64,000 nucleotides of DNA from Chryseobacterium sp. VAUSW3 (GTDB lineage Bacteria; Bacteroidota; Bacteroidia; Flavobacteriales; Weeksellaceae): the NCBI RefSeq assembly GCF_002205795.1, contig NZ_NIUY01000003.1, positions 186,001-250,000 of the forward strand. The letters run 5' to 3'. Shown here in pieces: positions 15,805 to 25,187 of this stretch (its first letter is position 1; each line of letters starts with the position of its first letter). The notes under the pieces were generated by a model, which was given only the letters and a program-made list of their open reading frames with translations, was not told the origin of the DNA and ran no database searches. Position numbers and translations under genes: made by a program.

Positions 15805-16227
15805 ATGTCGCAGCAATTGGTTACTTTGTTACTTGGAAGCAATTTAGATTTTCCGGAACGAAATATAGAGACTGCAATCAGCAAAATAGAAAATGAACTT
15901 GGTAATGTTGTTGGTCGCAGTGAAATGTTGCGCACAAAACCTGTAGAATTTGTTAGTAATAATATTTTTTGTAATATTGCATTGCGTATAAAAACACAAT
16001 TTTCTCCCATAGAACTGCTGAATTCAATAAAAAAAATAGAGTTTGAAATGGGTAGAACAGAAGATTCATTGATAACGAAAGGGTATATAGACAGGGTTAT
16101 TGATATAGATATTGTCTTTTATGGGAACTTGAATTTTAATTGCAGCAGATTAAAAATTCCTCACGAAAAACATGTTAAAGAACGGGAATTTTCTAAAAAA
16201 TTGTTGTTAAGCATCAGAAAACATTAA
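15805..16227 (+). CDS. folK: 2-amino-4-hydroxy-6-hydroxymethyldihydropteridine pyrophosphokinase
   Basis: 140 residues, slightly shorter than most HPPKs. The family motifs are present: LLLGSNLDFPERNI (9-22), NIFCNIALRIKT (about 52-63), ELLNSIKKIEFEMGR and the metal-binding DRVIDIDIVFYG (about 93-104), then IPHEKHVKEREF. HPPK transfers pyrophosphate to the pterin precursor of folate. The C-terminus is short and lacks the usual region after the R-F motif, but key residues are intact. The adjacent outer-membrane gene starts 10 bases later; co-transcription is possible. Confidence 0.92.
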   Translation: MSQQLVTLLLGSNLDFPERNIETAISKIENELGNVVGRSEMLRTKPVEFVSNNIFCNIALRIKTQFSPIELLNSIKKIEFEMGRTEDSLITKGYIDRVIDIDIVFYGNLNFNCSRLKIPHEKHVKEREFSKKLLLSIRKH

Positions 16228-16237
16228 AAACATAAAT

Positions 16238-17368
16238 ATGAAATTAGGTTTATTTTTAGCATTTTTTCTGCCTATTGCTTTCTATGCCCAAGATGGCACT
16301 TCTATAGCGGATAATCAGAAATATCCAAACACGTTTTCCAACGGTTCTGCCAATGTTTACAACTTCAATAATTCATCGAGGAAATTCAATGATTGGGCAA
16401 TCTCGGTTGGTGGGGGTGCAGCATTGATGGCAAAAGCTGATTTAACATCTTTCTATGGTGATGAAATTAACTGGGGCTGGAACGCATACGTAAGTTTGGA
16501 CAAACAGATTACACACACCTTTGGTCTTGGTTTACAATATCAAATGGGAGAATCCAACCAGCGGGGACAATTGCCTGGTGCTGAAGGTATTAAAGCAGGA
16601 GTCGCCGATGCATGGACCAAATATCAACAGGTTTCTCTACTTGGTGATATTAATTTTTCTAACCTTCTTCGAAGAGTTGATAACAACTCAGCTTTCCGGT
16701 GGGCCCTTCATGGGTACGCGGGTGTAGGAATTCAGGGTTATGAAACTTTACTCCTGGATCAGGATATTTCTAATTATAATCCACGAACTTTTCCGCTTGC
16801 TGTAGACCAAAAATTCGCCATTAATTCGTTTTTCTACCAAGGTGGTCTGGGACTTAAGTACAAAGCATCAAAGTTGATTGATTTGGAACTTAGAACCATG
16901 TATATCATGAGTGGTGACGAGGAATTCGATGGTGGTGGAGATCGAAGAGATACTAATTCGCCAAGAATCAACTATAACCTGATTAATGATTCTTACAGCG
17001 ATGACCTTCTTACTGTAAATCTCGGGTTATCCTTTAAATTGGGTAAACACGATACCCACCTGGCATGGCACGATCCTTTACATGAAGCTTATAGCAGAAC
17101 AACTACTCTAGAGAACACTCCAGATGAATTTATTGTTTGTGAGAAAGGCGACAATGATAATGATGGAGTTTGCGATGATTGGGACAGACAGCTTGATACT
17201 CCTGCCGGCGCGAGAGTGGATGGTGCAGGTGTAGCACTGGATATGGATTTAGACGGGGTTATCGACTTGTACGATCAGTGTGTAACCGTTCCCGGACCTG
17301 TTGAGAATAATGGCTGTCCTTCTGGTGCCGCTGTAAATGTAAATACTGGTAACAGCACAGGACAATAA
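16238..17368 (+). CDS. OmpA-like outer membrane protein lacking the C-terminal OmpA domain
   Basis: 376 residues. A signal peptide (MKLGLFLAFFLPIAFYAQ) precedes an eight-strand-like barrel region, then calcium-binding thrombospondin type 3-like motifs (DNDNDGVCDDWD, DMDLDGVIDLYDQC). The protein ends in a low-complexity tail soon after NNGCPSG, exactly where its neighbour goes on into the OmpA peptidoglycan-binding domain. The two are clearly paralogs: KFNDWAISVGGG versus RFNDWSISAGAG, LLGDINFSNLLRRVDN in both, and the DWDRQLDTPAGARVDGAG run in both. It should insert in the outer membrane but not tether to the cell wall. No frameshift remnant of the missing domain is visible. Confidence 0.88.
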   Translation: MKLGLFLAFFLPIAFYAQDGTSIADNQKYPNTFSNGSANVYNFNNSSRKFNDWAISVGGGAALMAKADLTSFYGDEINWGWNAYVSLDKQITHTFGLGLQYQMGESNQRGQLPGAEGIKAGVADAWTKYQQVSLLGDINFSNLLRRVDNNSAFRWALHGYAGVGIQGYETLLLDQDISNYNPRTFPLAVDQKFAINSFFYQGGLGLKYKASKLIDLELRTMYIMSGDEEFDGGGDRRDTNSPRINYNLINDSYSDDLLTVNLGLSFKLGKHDTHLAWHDPLHEAYSRTTTLENTPDEFIVCEKGDNDNDGVCDDWDRQLDTPAGARVDGAGVALDMDLDGVIDLYDQCVTVPGPVENNGCPSGAAVNVNTGNSTGQ

Positions 17369-17396
17369 TAAACATCACATTACAAATAAATAAATT

Positions 17397-18842
17397 ATGA
17401 AACTAAATTTAACAAGCTTTGCTTTAGCACTAGTATTACCTGCTGCTATCTACGCACAAGACTCAGTTGCGGTTTCTACTGAAGGTTATCCTAATACTTT
17501 TAGTTCAGGGTCTGCAAATGTTTCTCCTTTTACTCAGGAATCTAAGAGATTTAATGACTGGTCAATTTCTGCTGGAGCCGGCGTTCCGCTGGTACAGTCT
17601 GCCGACCTAACTTCAATTAAAAACGGAAACGGTAAGAACGTATTTGGATATTCTGCATATTTAAGTATCGATAAAGCAATTACCCATGCTTTTGGTTTAA
17701 ATTTGCAGTACGACAGGGGTGAAACCCGACAGGGATGGTTCAATACCAAAACAGATAACGCATCAGGAACAGGAAATCCATACCAGGATGTAGGTGCGAG
17801 AACACAATACGACGCAATCTCATTATTGGGAGATATCAATTTTTCAAACTTATTGAGAAGAGTTGATAACAAATCACCTTACAGATGGGCATTGCACGGT
17901 TATGCTGGTATAGGTACTTTAGCGTACAGAGCTTATCTTGAAGATGCTGCCGGACAAAGATTAATGACCGAGATTAAGCCCTTCAAGCTGAGCTCGATGT
18001 TCGGTCAGGCAGGTGCAGGGTTGAAATATAAAGTCAACAGAAAAATTGATATCGAAGGACGTGTAATGTACTTTGTAACCGGAGACGATGAATTCGATGG
18101 AGGCGGTGGACAATACAGCCCGATCAATCAGCGTGAAGATCAGGTTTCCGATAACTTCTTTAATGCCACCCTTGGTTTGTCTCTAAAATTGGGAAAACAC
18201 CAATCTCACCTGATGTGGCACGATCCGTTACAGGAAATCTACTACAAACTTGATGTTTTGGCAGACAGAAACCAGGATGTTGAAGTATGTAAGAAAGGAG
18301 ATGCTGATAACGACGGCGTATGTGATGATTGGGATAGACAGCTTGATACTCCTGCAGGTGCAAGAGTTGATGGAGCAGGGGTAGCACTGGATACAGATTT
18401 AGATGGAGTAATCGATCTTTATGACAAATGTGTTACCGTGCCAGGCCCTGTGGAAAACAACGGTTGTCCTACAGGCGGAACAGTTACAGATAACACAAGA
18501 ACTTTAGAAGGTATCGAATTTGATTTGGATTCTGATAGAATTCTTCCTTCAAATACACCAATTCTTAATAACGCTGTAAACTATATCAACTCTTCATCCG
18601 GTTCTTACAATGTGATCGGAGGTACAGATACAAGAGCTTCAGATGCTTACAACCAGAAGCTTTCAGAAAGAAGAGCGAATTCTGTTAAAAACTATCTCAT
18701 CCAGAATGGAGTAGAAGCGGGTAAACTTGAAGCGATCGGTAGAGGTGAAAAAGACCTGAAATATCCGGAGTGCGACCCAGCGACAAAATGCCCTGAATGG
18801 AAAAACAGAGCAAACAGAAGAGTGTACTTCGAAGCTAAATAA
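17397..18842 (+). CDS. OmpA family outer membrane protein
   Basis: 481 residues. The order is signal peptide (ends AIYAQ), beta-barrel domain, two thrombospondin type 3-like calcium motifs (DADNDGVCDDWD, DTDLDGVIDLYDKC), then a complete OmpA C-terminal domain. The latter shows GIEFDLDSDRILPSN, an ADxYNQKLSERRANSVKNYL motif and IGRGEKDLKYP, which bind peptidoglycan. It links outer membrane and cell wall and is likely one of the abundant surface proteins. It is the second of a tandem pair, 28 bases after its paralog, and ends at a strong terminator. Confidence 0.95.
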   Translation: MKLNLTSFALALVLPAAIYAQDSVAVSTEGYPNTFSSGSANVSPFTQESKRFNDWSISAGAGVPLVQSADLTSIKNGNGKNVFGYSAYLSIDKAITHAFGLNLQYDRGETRQGWFNTKTDNASGTGNPYQDVGARTQYDAISLLGDINFSNLLRRVDNKSPYRWALHGYAGIGTLAYRAYLEDAAGQRLMTEIKPFKLSSMFGQAGAGLKYKVNRKIDIEGRVMYFVTGDDEFDGGGGQYSPINQREDQVSDNFFNATLGLSLKLGKHQSHLMWHDPLQEIYYKLDVLADRNQDVEVCKKGDADNDGVCDDWDRQLDTPAGARVDGAGVALDTDLDGVIDLYDKCVTVPGPVENNGCPTGGTVTDNTRTLEGIEFDLDSDRILPSNTPILNNAVNYINSSSGSYNVIGGTDTRASDAYNQKLSERRANSVKNYLIQNGVEAGKLEAIGRGEKDLKYPECDPATKCPEWKNRANRRVYFEAK

Positions 18843-18862
18843 TTCTCAGTAATTATCATATT

Positions 18863-18889
18863 AAAGCCACGCATTGCGTGGCTTTTTTT
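18863..18889 (+). terminator. Terminator of the OmpA pair
   Basis: AAAGCCACGC / GCGTGGCTTT with a three-base loop, followed by a T-run. Confidence 0.9.
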
Positions 18890-18922
18890 GTTTTATGAAT
18901 TTTGTTTCTGTAATTTTACTCC

Positions 18923-20827
18923 ATGATTTCTTCCCAAGATTTTCACTGGCTAAAGTTCGAGACCTTAAAAAATTTTTGGGGTTACAGCACATTCCGAGAT
19001 TCTCAGGAAGAGATCATTGATACCGTAATTTCTGGCAAAGATTCATTGGCTTTGCTTCCTACCGGTGGTGGTAAATCACTCTGTTATCAGCTTCCGGCAC
19101 TCATTTTAGAAGGTACGTGCATTGTAATTTCCCCGCTTTTGGCTCTAATGAAAGACCAGGTTTATCAGCTTAAAAATAACGGGATTGAAGCCGAATACCT
19201 GTCTTCAGAACTGGATGAATTCGATGCTGAAACCATCTTTAACCGATGCAAGGGAGGACTTACCAAACTACTTTATGTGTCTCCGGAAAGACTTACAAAC
19301 AGGACTTTTCTGCAAAACCTCGAAGAAATTCAGATTTCATTTATTGCGGTAGATGAAGCACACTGTATTTCGGAGTGGGGACAGGATTTCCGCCCAAGTT
19401 ATCAGCACATCAAAGATTTTCGGGACCATTTTAAAGAAATTCCATGCCTGGCGCTAACAGCAACGGCAACCCCGAAGGTTCTTCAGGAAATTCAGGTCAA
19501 ACTCAATCTAAAGAATCCCGAAGTTTTCAAAAAAAGTTTCCGCCGAACCAATATCAAAATCATTTCAGACAAAATTTCAGATAAATATCAAAGAATTTTC
19601 AACCTGCTGAAATATAACAACTCGTCGGGAATCGTTTATGTAAGGACAAGAAAAGAATCTGAAGAGTTGGTAAAGTTTCTGCAAAGCAACAAAATCCAGA
19701 ATGTTGATTTTTTCCACGCAGGATTGCCCGCAAAAGAAAAAAATGCAAAACAGAATTTCTGGCTGAAAAGTCAGCAACATGTTTTAATTTCCACCAATGC
19801 TTTCGGGATGGGAATCGATAAGGATAATGTACGGTTTGTCGTGCATTTTTCTCCGCCGCAGTCTTTGGAAAATTATTATCAGGAAATCGGCCGGGCAGGT
19901 CGCGACGGGCAGCCGTCTTCAACGTTTCTGTTCTGGAATGAGCAGGAACTTGCAAATTTTGATCAGATCTTACGGAACCAAACACCCACCAAACAGGAGT
20001 TTTACAATATCGTTTCTTATCTCTATTCCAGTTTTCAGATTGCTGAAAATGATTTGCCGGAAAATGTATTTCAACTACATGTTCAGAAAATTCAGAATTT
20101 TACCAAAACTTCCATGGCGAAAATTAAAAATGTACTGAATTTTCTTCACAACCAGGAAATTGTTTTTTTCAACAATAACCGTTCGCTTTCTTCTCTGGAA
20201 TTAAAAATTAATCCTGAAGAGCTCGATCTGCTGGCAAAAAAGGATGCATATTTTATAGAACTTCTGCTTCGGAATTATTCCGGACTTACGACCCACAAAA
20301 TCCTCTTCAGCGAATTTACCCTCAGTAATAGGATGAATGTTGACCCGCATCTTATAAGAGAGCGGATTAAGGAACTGCAGCAGAAAAATTATCTGGAATA
20401 TATCGATGGTGCACTGGCGAGCATCAAATTCCTTAAACACCGTGACGATCGTGCCATTAAAGGAAAATACTGGAATCTTTTTGAGCAGATTCAGAAAAAT
20501 AAACTTCAGAAGTGGGAAGAAATGAAGTTTTTTGTACAGGATACCGATTTCTGTAAAATGAAACTTATTCTGTCTTATTTCGGTGAGAAGAATGTTAAAA
20601 ACTGCGGTAACTGTACAGTATGTGAGAAACAGAAAGAAGGCGTTTTCGGAAGAGATATCTCCCACGAAATCATCGAAATCCTTCAACAGAAACCCTCCAG
20701 CATAGAAGAGGTTGCCATTAGATTAAATTACTACGAAAAGGAAAATATTCTTGAAAATCTTATCTATCTGCTAGATTCCGGAAAAGTAAAAATGCTGAAT
20801 TTCCGGACTTACGCATTGAATGAGTAA
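18923..20827 (+). CDS. recQ: ATP-dependent DNA helicase RecQ
   Basis: 634 residues. Superfamily 2 helicase motifs are in order: LLPTGGGKSLCYQLPAL (Walker A, about 46-62), VDEAHCISEWGQDFRP (DExH box with RecQ signature), ALTATATP, GIVYVRTRKESEEL, STNAFGMGIDKDNVRFV and YYQEIGRAGRDG (motif VI). A zinc-binding region follows late (CKM...CGNCTVC), then a winged-helix region. I see no HRDC domain, so this is the short RecQ form. It unwinds 3'-to-5' in recombination and fork repair. fmt follows 31 bases downstream on the same strand. Confidence 0.95.
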   Translation: MISSQDFHWLKFETLKNFWGYSTFRDSQEEIIDTVISGKDSLALLPTGGGKSLCYQLPALILEGTCIVISPLLALMKDQVYQLKNNGIEAEYLSSELDEFDAETIFNRCKGGLTKLLYVSPERLTNRTFLQNLEEIQISFIAVDEAHCISEWGQDFRPSYQHIKDFRDHFKEIPCLALTATATPKVLQEIQVKLNLKNPEVFKKSFRRTNIKIISDKISDKYQRIFNLLKYNNSSGIVYVRTRKESEELVKFLQSNKIQNVDFFHAGLPAKEKNAKQNFWLKSQQHVLISTNAFGMGIDKDNVRFVVHFSPPQSLENYYQEIGRAGRDGQPSSTFLFWNEQELANFDQILRNQTPTKQEFYNIVSYLYSSFQIAENDLPENVFQLHVQKIQNFTKTSMAKIKNVLNFLHNQEIVFFNNNRSLSSLELKINPEELDLLAKKDAYFIELLLRNYSGLTTHKILFSEFTLSNRMNVDPHLIRERIKELQQKNYLEYIDGALASIKFLKHRDDRAIKGKYWNLFEQIQKNKLQKWEEMKFFVQDTDFCKMKLILSYFGEKNVKNCGNCTVCEKQKEGVFGRDISHEIIEILQQKPSSIEEVAIRLNYYEKENILENLIYLLDSGKVKMLNFRTYALNE

Positions 20828-20858
20828 GCATAATTTTGCCTAAAACTTTAAATAAAAA

Positions 20859-21803
20859 ATGAAATCATTAAAAGTCATATTTTTCGGAACTCCAGAGTTT
20901 GCAAAAACCTCGCTTCAGGCTATTCACCAATCTCAACACAAAATTGTCGGGGTGGTAACCGTTGCCGATAAAGCAAGCGGACGCGGACAAAAAATTCATG
21001 AATCACCCGTGAAAACTTTCGCCGTAGAAAATCATCTGCCGGTTTTTCAGCCTGAGAAATTAAGAAATCCGGAATTTTTAAAGAGTATAAAAGATTTGAA
21101 AGCTGACGTTTTTGTAGTAGTAGCCTTCAGAATGATGCCTAAAGTCTTATTCGAAATGCCAAAATTAGGAACTTTCAACCTTCACGCATCGCTTCTGCCG
21201 GATTACCGTGGCGCGGCTCCGATTAATTATGCCGTAATTAACGGGGAAAAGAAAACCGGCGCAACCACTTTTTTTATCAATGAAAGAATTGATGAGGGTA
21301 ACATTCTTCTTCAGCAGGAAATCGAAATTTCACCAGAAGAAAATGCGGGCGAACTTCACGACCGTTTAATGGAAATGGGCGCAAAACTTGTGGTGGAAAC
21401 TTTAGACGGTTTGGCAGAAAATTCAATCGAGGAAAAACCGCAGCCTGATGTAGAGCATCCGAAAAATGCTTTTAAAATTTTTAAAGAAGATACCAGAATC
21501 GACTGGACAAAAGACGCAGAAACAGTTCATAATTTCATCCGCGGAATGTCGCCTTATCCTTGTGCGTTTACGACTTTGAAAATTGGCGGGGACGAAAAAA
21601 TCCTGAAAATCTATAAAGGTAAATTTGAGGTGCTGCCGCACGGAAAAACTCCGGGAAGTATAGAAATTGACAAACATTCTTTTAAAATTTTTGCTAAAAA
21701 CGGAATTTATTATCCGGAAGAATTACAGCTTGAAGGTAAAAAACGGATGAATTTAAAAGATTTTCTTAATGGTTTCCGGCAGTTTGATACCATTTCCAGG
21801 TAA
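20859..21803 (+). CDS. fmt: Methionyl-tRNA formyltransferase
   Basis: 314 residues. It formylates initiator Met-tRNA using 10-formyltetrahydrofolate. The opening FFGTPEFAKTSLQAI, the catalytic loop NLHASLLPDYRGAAPINYA (about 107-125) and TGATTFFINERIDEGNIL are diagnostic, and the C-terminal OB-like domain follows. It ends two bases before the stop of the convergent T9SS surface-protein gene, with no room for a separate terminator. Confidence 0.97.
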   Translation: MKSLKVIFFGTPEFAKTSLQAIHQSQHKIVGVVTVADKASGRGQKIHESPVKTFAVENHLPVFQPEKLRNPEFLKSIKDLKADVFVVVAFRMMPKVLFEMPKLGTFNLHASLLPDYRGAAPINYAVINGEKKTGATTFFINERIDEGNILLQQEIEISPEENAGELHDRLMEMGAKLVVETLDGLAENSIEEKPQPDVEHPKNAFKIFKEDTRIDWTKDAETVHNFIRGMSPYPCAFTTLKIGGDEKILKIYKGKFEVLPHGKTPGSIEIDKHSFKIFAKNGIYYPEELQLEGKKRMNLKDFLNGFRQFDTISR

Positions 21804-21805
21804 AT

Positions 21806-24133
21806 TTAATTTCTGTTTTTAAGTAAAATCCAGCCTTTGTAGGATATCGGAATTTGTGTGTCCGGTTCCGTCCAGTTCAGCAAATACCAATAATTAGCGG
21901 TGGGTAAAGTTCTGCCGCTGAGTTTTCCGTCCCAGATAAACTGATGTTCTTTCGAGGTGAAAACCAGGGTGCCGAACCGGTCGAAAATCTGTAGGCTAAC
22001 GTTGTCTTTAATCCTCAGATCCGAATAATCAAGCACATCATTGATTCCGTCGCCATTTGGCGTAATAACGTTAATCAAATTAATGATCAGAAATTCCTTT
22101 TCTACGGTTTGGCATTTTTTTGCATCCCGAACATATATTTTTTGCAGTCCACGCGGAATATGTGTAAATACATTAGAATTCTGAAAAGTGATATTGTCTA
22201 AGGAATATTCGTAAGGTTGAAGTCCACCGCTTACAAAGACTGTTGCCGTATTTCCGGAAACATCGATGTTCGTAATCTGGGGTAGAGTTGCGGCGGAAAC
22301 TTTCACGTTTTGCCTGTAAATACATCCGTTAGAGCCTAAATCAACCCAATATTGTCCTATACCAACATTATTTATTTCTTGGGTAATTTCGCCGGTGCTC
22401 CATGTATAAGAATCGAAGCCGGGACCTGCGTCTAAACTCGTTGTGGCATTGCTGCATATCACTTTGTCCTCTAAATCATCCGATTTTTTGGGTGATTTAA
22501 AGTTTAGGCTTAATGTCGCTACATTCGGGCAGGCCGATAAACTCTCGATTCTGATTCCAAAAACTTTGGAATTACTGATTATTTGATTTTCTGGAATGGG
22601 ATTCACTTTGTTTCTAGCATCTTGCGGAGAATTGTAAAATGTTACATTCGCCTGCGATGAAGATGTAAACCGTGTTTGATAATTTTTCAGATCAATACTG
22701 ATGTTTCCATCACGGTCGTTGTCGCATACATCATCAGAAAAAGAATTAGTGATCAAGGGTGTTTTGTTGCCAATTTTAAGAATGATTTCACCATATTCCG
22801 GGTTACAGCCAAAAGCGCTTTCAATTCGAATGTAAATGGGTGTGTCGGCGGTGAGGAGCAAGCCGTTCTGTAGTTCTGTTCCCGGAGTTCCGCTTTGTGA
22901 AGCGGATTTTTCGAGGTAATATTTTGTCTGATATCCTGAATTGAAATTTGAAATAATCTGTGAATCCAGATTCGAGAAATCTACCGGAACGCTTCCTGAT
23001 AAATTATCATCACACAGAGAATATGTTCCTAAATTCAGGGAAGGTTTTTCCTGAATTTCTATTTGTACAGAACCTGTCAGAATACAACCGCCAACATTTA
23101 CTTCAACTCCGTAATTCCCGTTACTCGCAGTTACGCCGGGGATACTGAGCTGTGGTTGTGTTGCTCCCGCAACGAGTGTTCCATCTTTAAACCACTGGTA
23201 AGATGTGGCGCCTGGCGTGGTGGCATCTAAAACTTTTGAACTTCCTTCGCAAACGGGATTATTCGTGGAGATTAAAAGATCTGGGCCCAAATCTTTTTTG
23301 CCCACAAAACTCCCGGCTTTCAGAAATACCGCTGAATCGTAACGGCCTGTTCGGTCGGAACCTGCCAAATGGTCGGCAATAACCAGTTTGATGTGATATT
23401 TTACACCGGGAATAATATCGGTTTTTGCCGTAAGAACTTTGGTTTGACCATCAAAGGCAGTAGGAACGTTGGTTCCGTTGAAACTTCCAAAATATCCCGT
23501 ATTTCTGGGGCAGTTTGGGGCAGTATTTATCGAAAGCGAAGTCACGGGATCCTGAGTTCCCGGAACGAGAGCGATATTGGTATATGGATCTGTGGTGCCG
23601 GCTTTTTTAATAAGAAATGCAAATCCGTCGGAGTAGGTACAGTTGTTTCTCTGGTATTCTTCTGAAAGAAAAAGATATTCGAAACTTATTCCTGAAGTAT
23701 TATTTGCTACAAAATCGAATTCAACAGAAGTCGCATTCAGGTAATTCCATACGCTTTCCTGCAGTGCAGCTGCCAAGTCCGGATCGCCCGGCCACTGATC
23801 GTCTTGGTCATCCAAGAGTACATTATTAGGACCGGGCGCATTACGCACCGCTCCCGTACTCAGTATAATTCCTTTGCTGATGTCAAACGGCAGTGAGCCT
23901 TTTTCGAAATATCCATAGCTTGCCTCGGTGCCGCCAAAATTCTGCCAGCCTGAAGTGGAAACGTTGGATACGATAATGCAACCGGCGTTCTGAGAACCGA
24001 TAAAAACATCGCGTACAAGTTGTTCTGCGGTATAGGTAGAGGTATCTACACTTATATATTGCTGTGCGTTTGCAGAAATATTGAATAAGATGAAAAGCAG
24101 GGTAAAAGTGCTGAAAATTCTGGCTCTGGACAT
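21806..24133 (-). CDS. Large T9SS type B surface protein with choice-of-anchor L domain
   Basis: 775 residues, secreted. The signal peptide ends ISANAQ. The N-terminal third is a choice-of-anchor L type domain (FGGTEASYGYFEKGSLPFD, SFEYLFLSEEY, AFLIKKAGT). The middle holds immunoglobulin-like repeats (ATSYQWFKDGTLVAGATQ and others). The C-terminus, VITPNGDGINDVLDYSDLRI then LQIFDRFGTLVF and GRTLPTANYWYLLNW, is the gliding-motility-associated/type B sorting tail that routes cargo through the type IX system. A surface adhesin or fibre-like role is likely; the ligand is unknown. Confidence 0.92.
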   Translation of the reverse strand: MSRARIFSTFTLLFILFNISANAQQYISVDTSTYTAEQLVRDVFIGSQNAGCIIVSNVSTSGWQNFGGTEASYGYFEKGSLPFDISKGIILSTGAVRNAPGPNNVLLDDQDDQWPGDPDLAAALQESVWNYLNATSVEFDFVANNTSGISFEYLFLSEEYQRNNCTYSDGFAFLIKKAGTTDPYTNIALVPGTQDPVTSLSINTAPNCPRNTGYFGSFNGTNVPTAFDGQTKVLTAKTDIIPGVKYHIKLVIADHLAGSDRTGRYDSAVFLKAGSFVGKKDLGPDLLISTNNPVCEGSSKVLDATTPGATSYQWFKDGTLVAGATQPQLSIPGVTASNGNYGVEVNVGGCILTGSVQIEIQEKPSLNLGTYSLCDDNLSGSVPVDFSNLDSQIISNFNSGYQTKYYLEKSASQSGTPGTELQNGLLLTADTPIYIRIESAFGCNPEYGEIILKIGNKTPLITNSFSDDVCDNDRDGNISIDLKNYQTRFTSSSQANVTFYNSPQDARNKVNPIPENQIISNSKVFGIRIESLSACPNVATLSLNFKSPKKSDDLEDKVICSNATTSLDAGPGFDSYTWSTGEITQEINNVGIGQYWVDLGSNGCIYRQNVKVSAATLPQITNIDVSGNTATVFVSGGLQPYEYSLDNITFQNSNVFTHIPRGLQKIYVRDAKKCQTVEKEFLIINLINVITPNGDGINDVLDYSDLRIKDNVSLQIFDRFGTLVFTSKEHQFIWDGKLSGRTLPTANYWYLLNWTEPDTQIPISYKGWILLKNRN

Positions 24134-24170
24134 GTGTTTTTCCGGGTGACAAAATTACTTCATAATTGGC

Positions 24171-24208
24171 AAAAAAAAATCTCTTCCATTAATTGTAGAA
24201 GAGATTTT
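24171..24208 (-). terminator. Terminator of tsf
   Basis: AAAATCTCTTC / GAAGAGATTTT stem with an 11-base loop. On the reverse strand it is followed by about nine Ts, so it terminates tsf ahead of the surface-protein gene. Confidence 0.85.
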
Positions 24209-24227
24209 ATATGAATAAAAACAGTAA

Positions 24228-25049
24228 TTATGCAAGACTTACTCTTACAAAACCTACCACTTTTAAATCTCCGTTTACAGATTTTACGTAATCAGCTACA
24301 GAAACACCGCTGTCTTTAATGAAAGCCTGGTGAACCAAAGTGTTGTCTTTGTAGAATTTCTGCATTTTTCCTTTAAGGATATTATCGATGATGTTTGCAG
24401 GTTTACCTTCTTTCGTTAAGATTTCTCTTTCGATATCAAGCTCTCTGTCGATAACTTCCTGAGAAACCATCGTTTCATCAAGTGCAATTGGGTTCATTGC
24501 AGCAACCTGCATTGATACAGCTTTTGCAGCTTCAGAGGCCCCGTCAACATCAGCAGAAAGTGAAGTGATGGCAGCAATTTTGTTTCCTGCGTGGATGTAC
24601 GCTCCCAAGAATGGACCTTCGATTGTTTCGAAAGAACCGATCTCAATTTTTTCGCCGATAACACCAGTTTGCTCGATTAGTTTTTCAGCAACAGTAGTTC
24701 CCTGAAAATCTGAAGCTAAAAATTCTTCTTTTGTTTTTCCTAATGCAAGTTCAGCAAGCACGTGAGCCAACTTTACGAAATCGTCATTTTTTGCAACGAA
24801 GTCTGTTTCGCAGTTTAACGCGATAATTACTCCCGCAGTATTGTCTGCATTTACTTTAGCGATAACAGCACCTTCCGTAGATTCTCTGTCGGCTCTGTTT
24901 GCAGCAACTTTCTGGCCTTTTTTTCTAAGAATTTCAATCGCTTTATCGAAATCTCCTTCAGCTTCAACCAAGGCTTTTTTGCAGTCCATCATTCCTGCTC
25001 CTGTAATGTTTCTTAATTTGGCTACGTCTGCAGCAACGGGTGTATACAT
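24228..25049 (-). CDS. tsf: Translation elongation factor Ts
   Basis: 273 residues. It exchanges GDP for GTP on EF-Tu. The N-terminal LRNITGAGMMDCKKALVEAEGD (about 11-32) is the family signature, followed by NCETDFVAKNDDF (about 79-91) and AAMNPIALDE. It is shorter than some because the coiled-coil region is compact. rpsB, which precedes tsf in most bacteria, is not next to it here: the gene upstream is an unrelated divergent protein. tsf therefore has its own promoter somewhere in 25050-25187. Confidence 0.97.
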   Translation of the reverse strand: MYTPVAADVAKLRNITGAGMMDCKKALVEAEGDFDKAIEILRKKGQKVAANRADRESTEGAVIAKVNADNTAGVIIALNCETDFVAKNDDFVKLAHVLAELALGKTKEEFLASDFQGTTVAEKLIEQTGVIGEKIEIGSFETIEGPFLGAYIHAGNKIAAITSLSADVDGASEAAKAVSMQVAAMNPIALDETMVSQEVIDRELDIEREILTKEGKPANIIDNILKGKMQKFYKDNTLVHQAFIKDSGVSVADYVKSVNGDLKVVGFVRVSLA

Positions 25050-25187
25050 AAAATTTATTTTTTATATTAAAAATTGATTAGTTTAGCTTTAATTTTAAGC
25101 GTTGCAAAGATAATAAATTTCATGCAAACTAAAAAGAACAATTCTTCGTTATTAGTAAAATTTAAACTTCTATAAATCATCGTATTA

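Noticed and set aside
16238-17368. Possible pseudogene because the OmpA domain is missing
   Set aside because: The reading frame is clean, ends in a natural tail, and no domain remnant or frameshift is visible; it looks like a shorter working paralog.
20201-20686. 161-residue reverse-strand open frame inside recQ
   Set aside because: Entirely antisense to the zinc and winged-helix part of RecQ; low-complexity Phe/Ile-rich translation with no recognisable domain.
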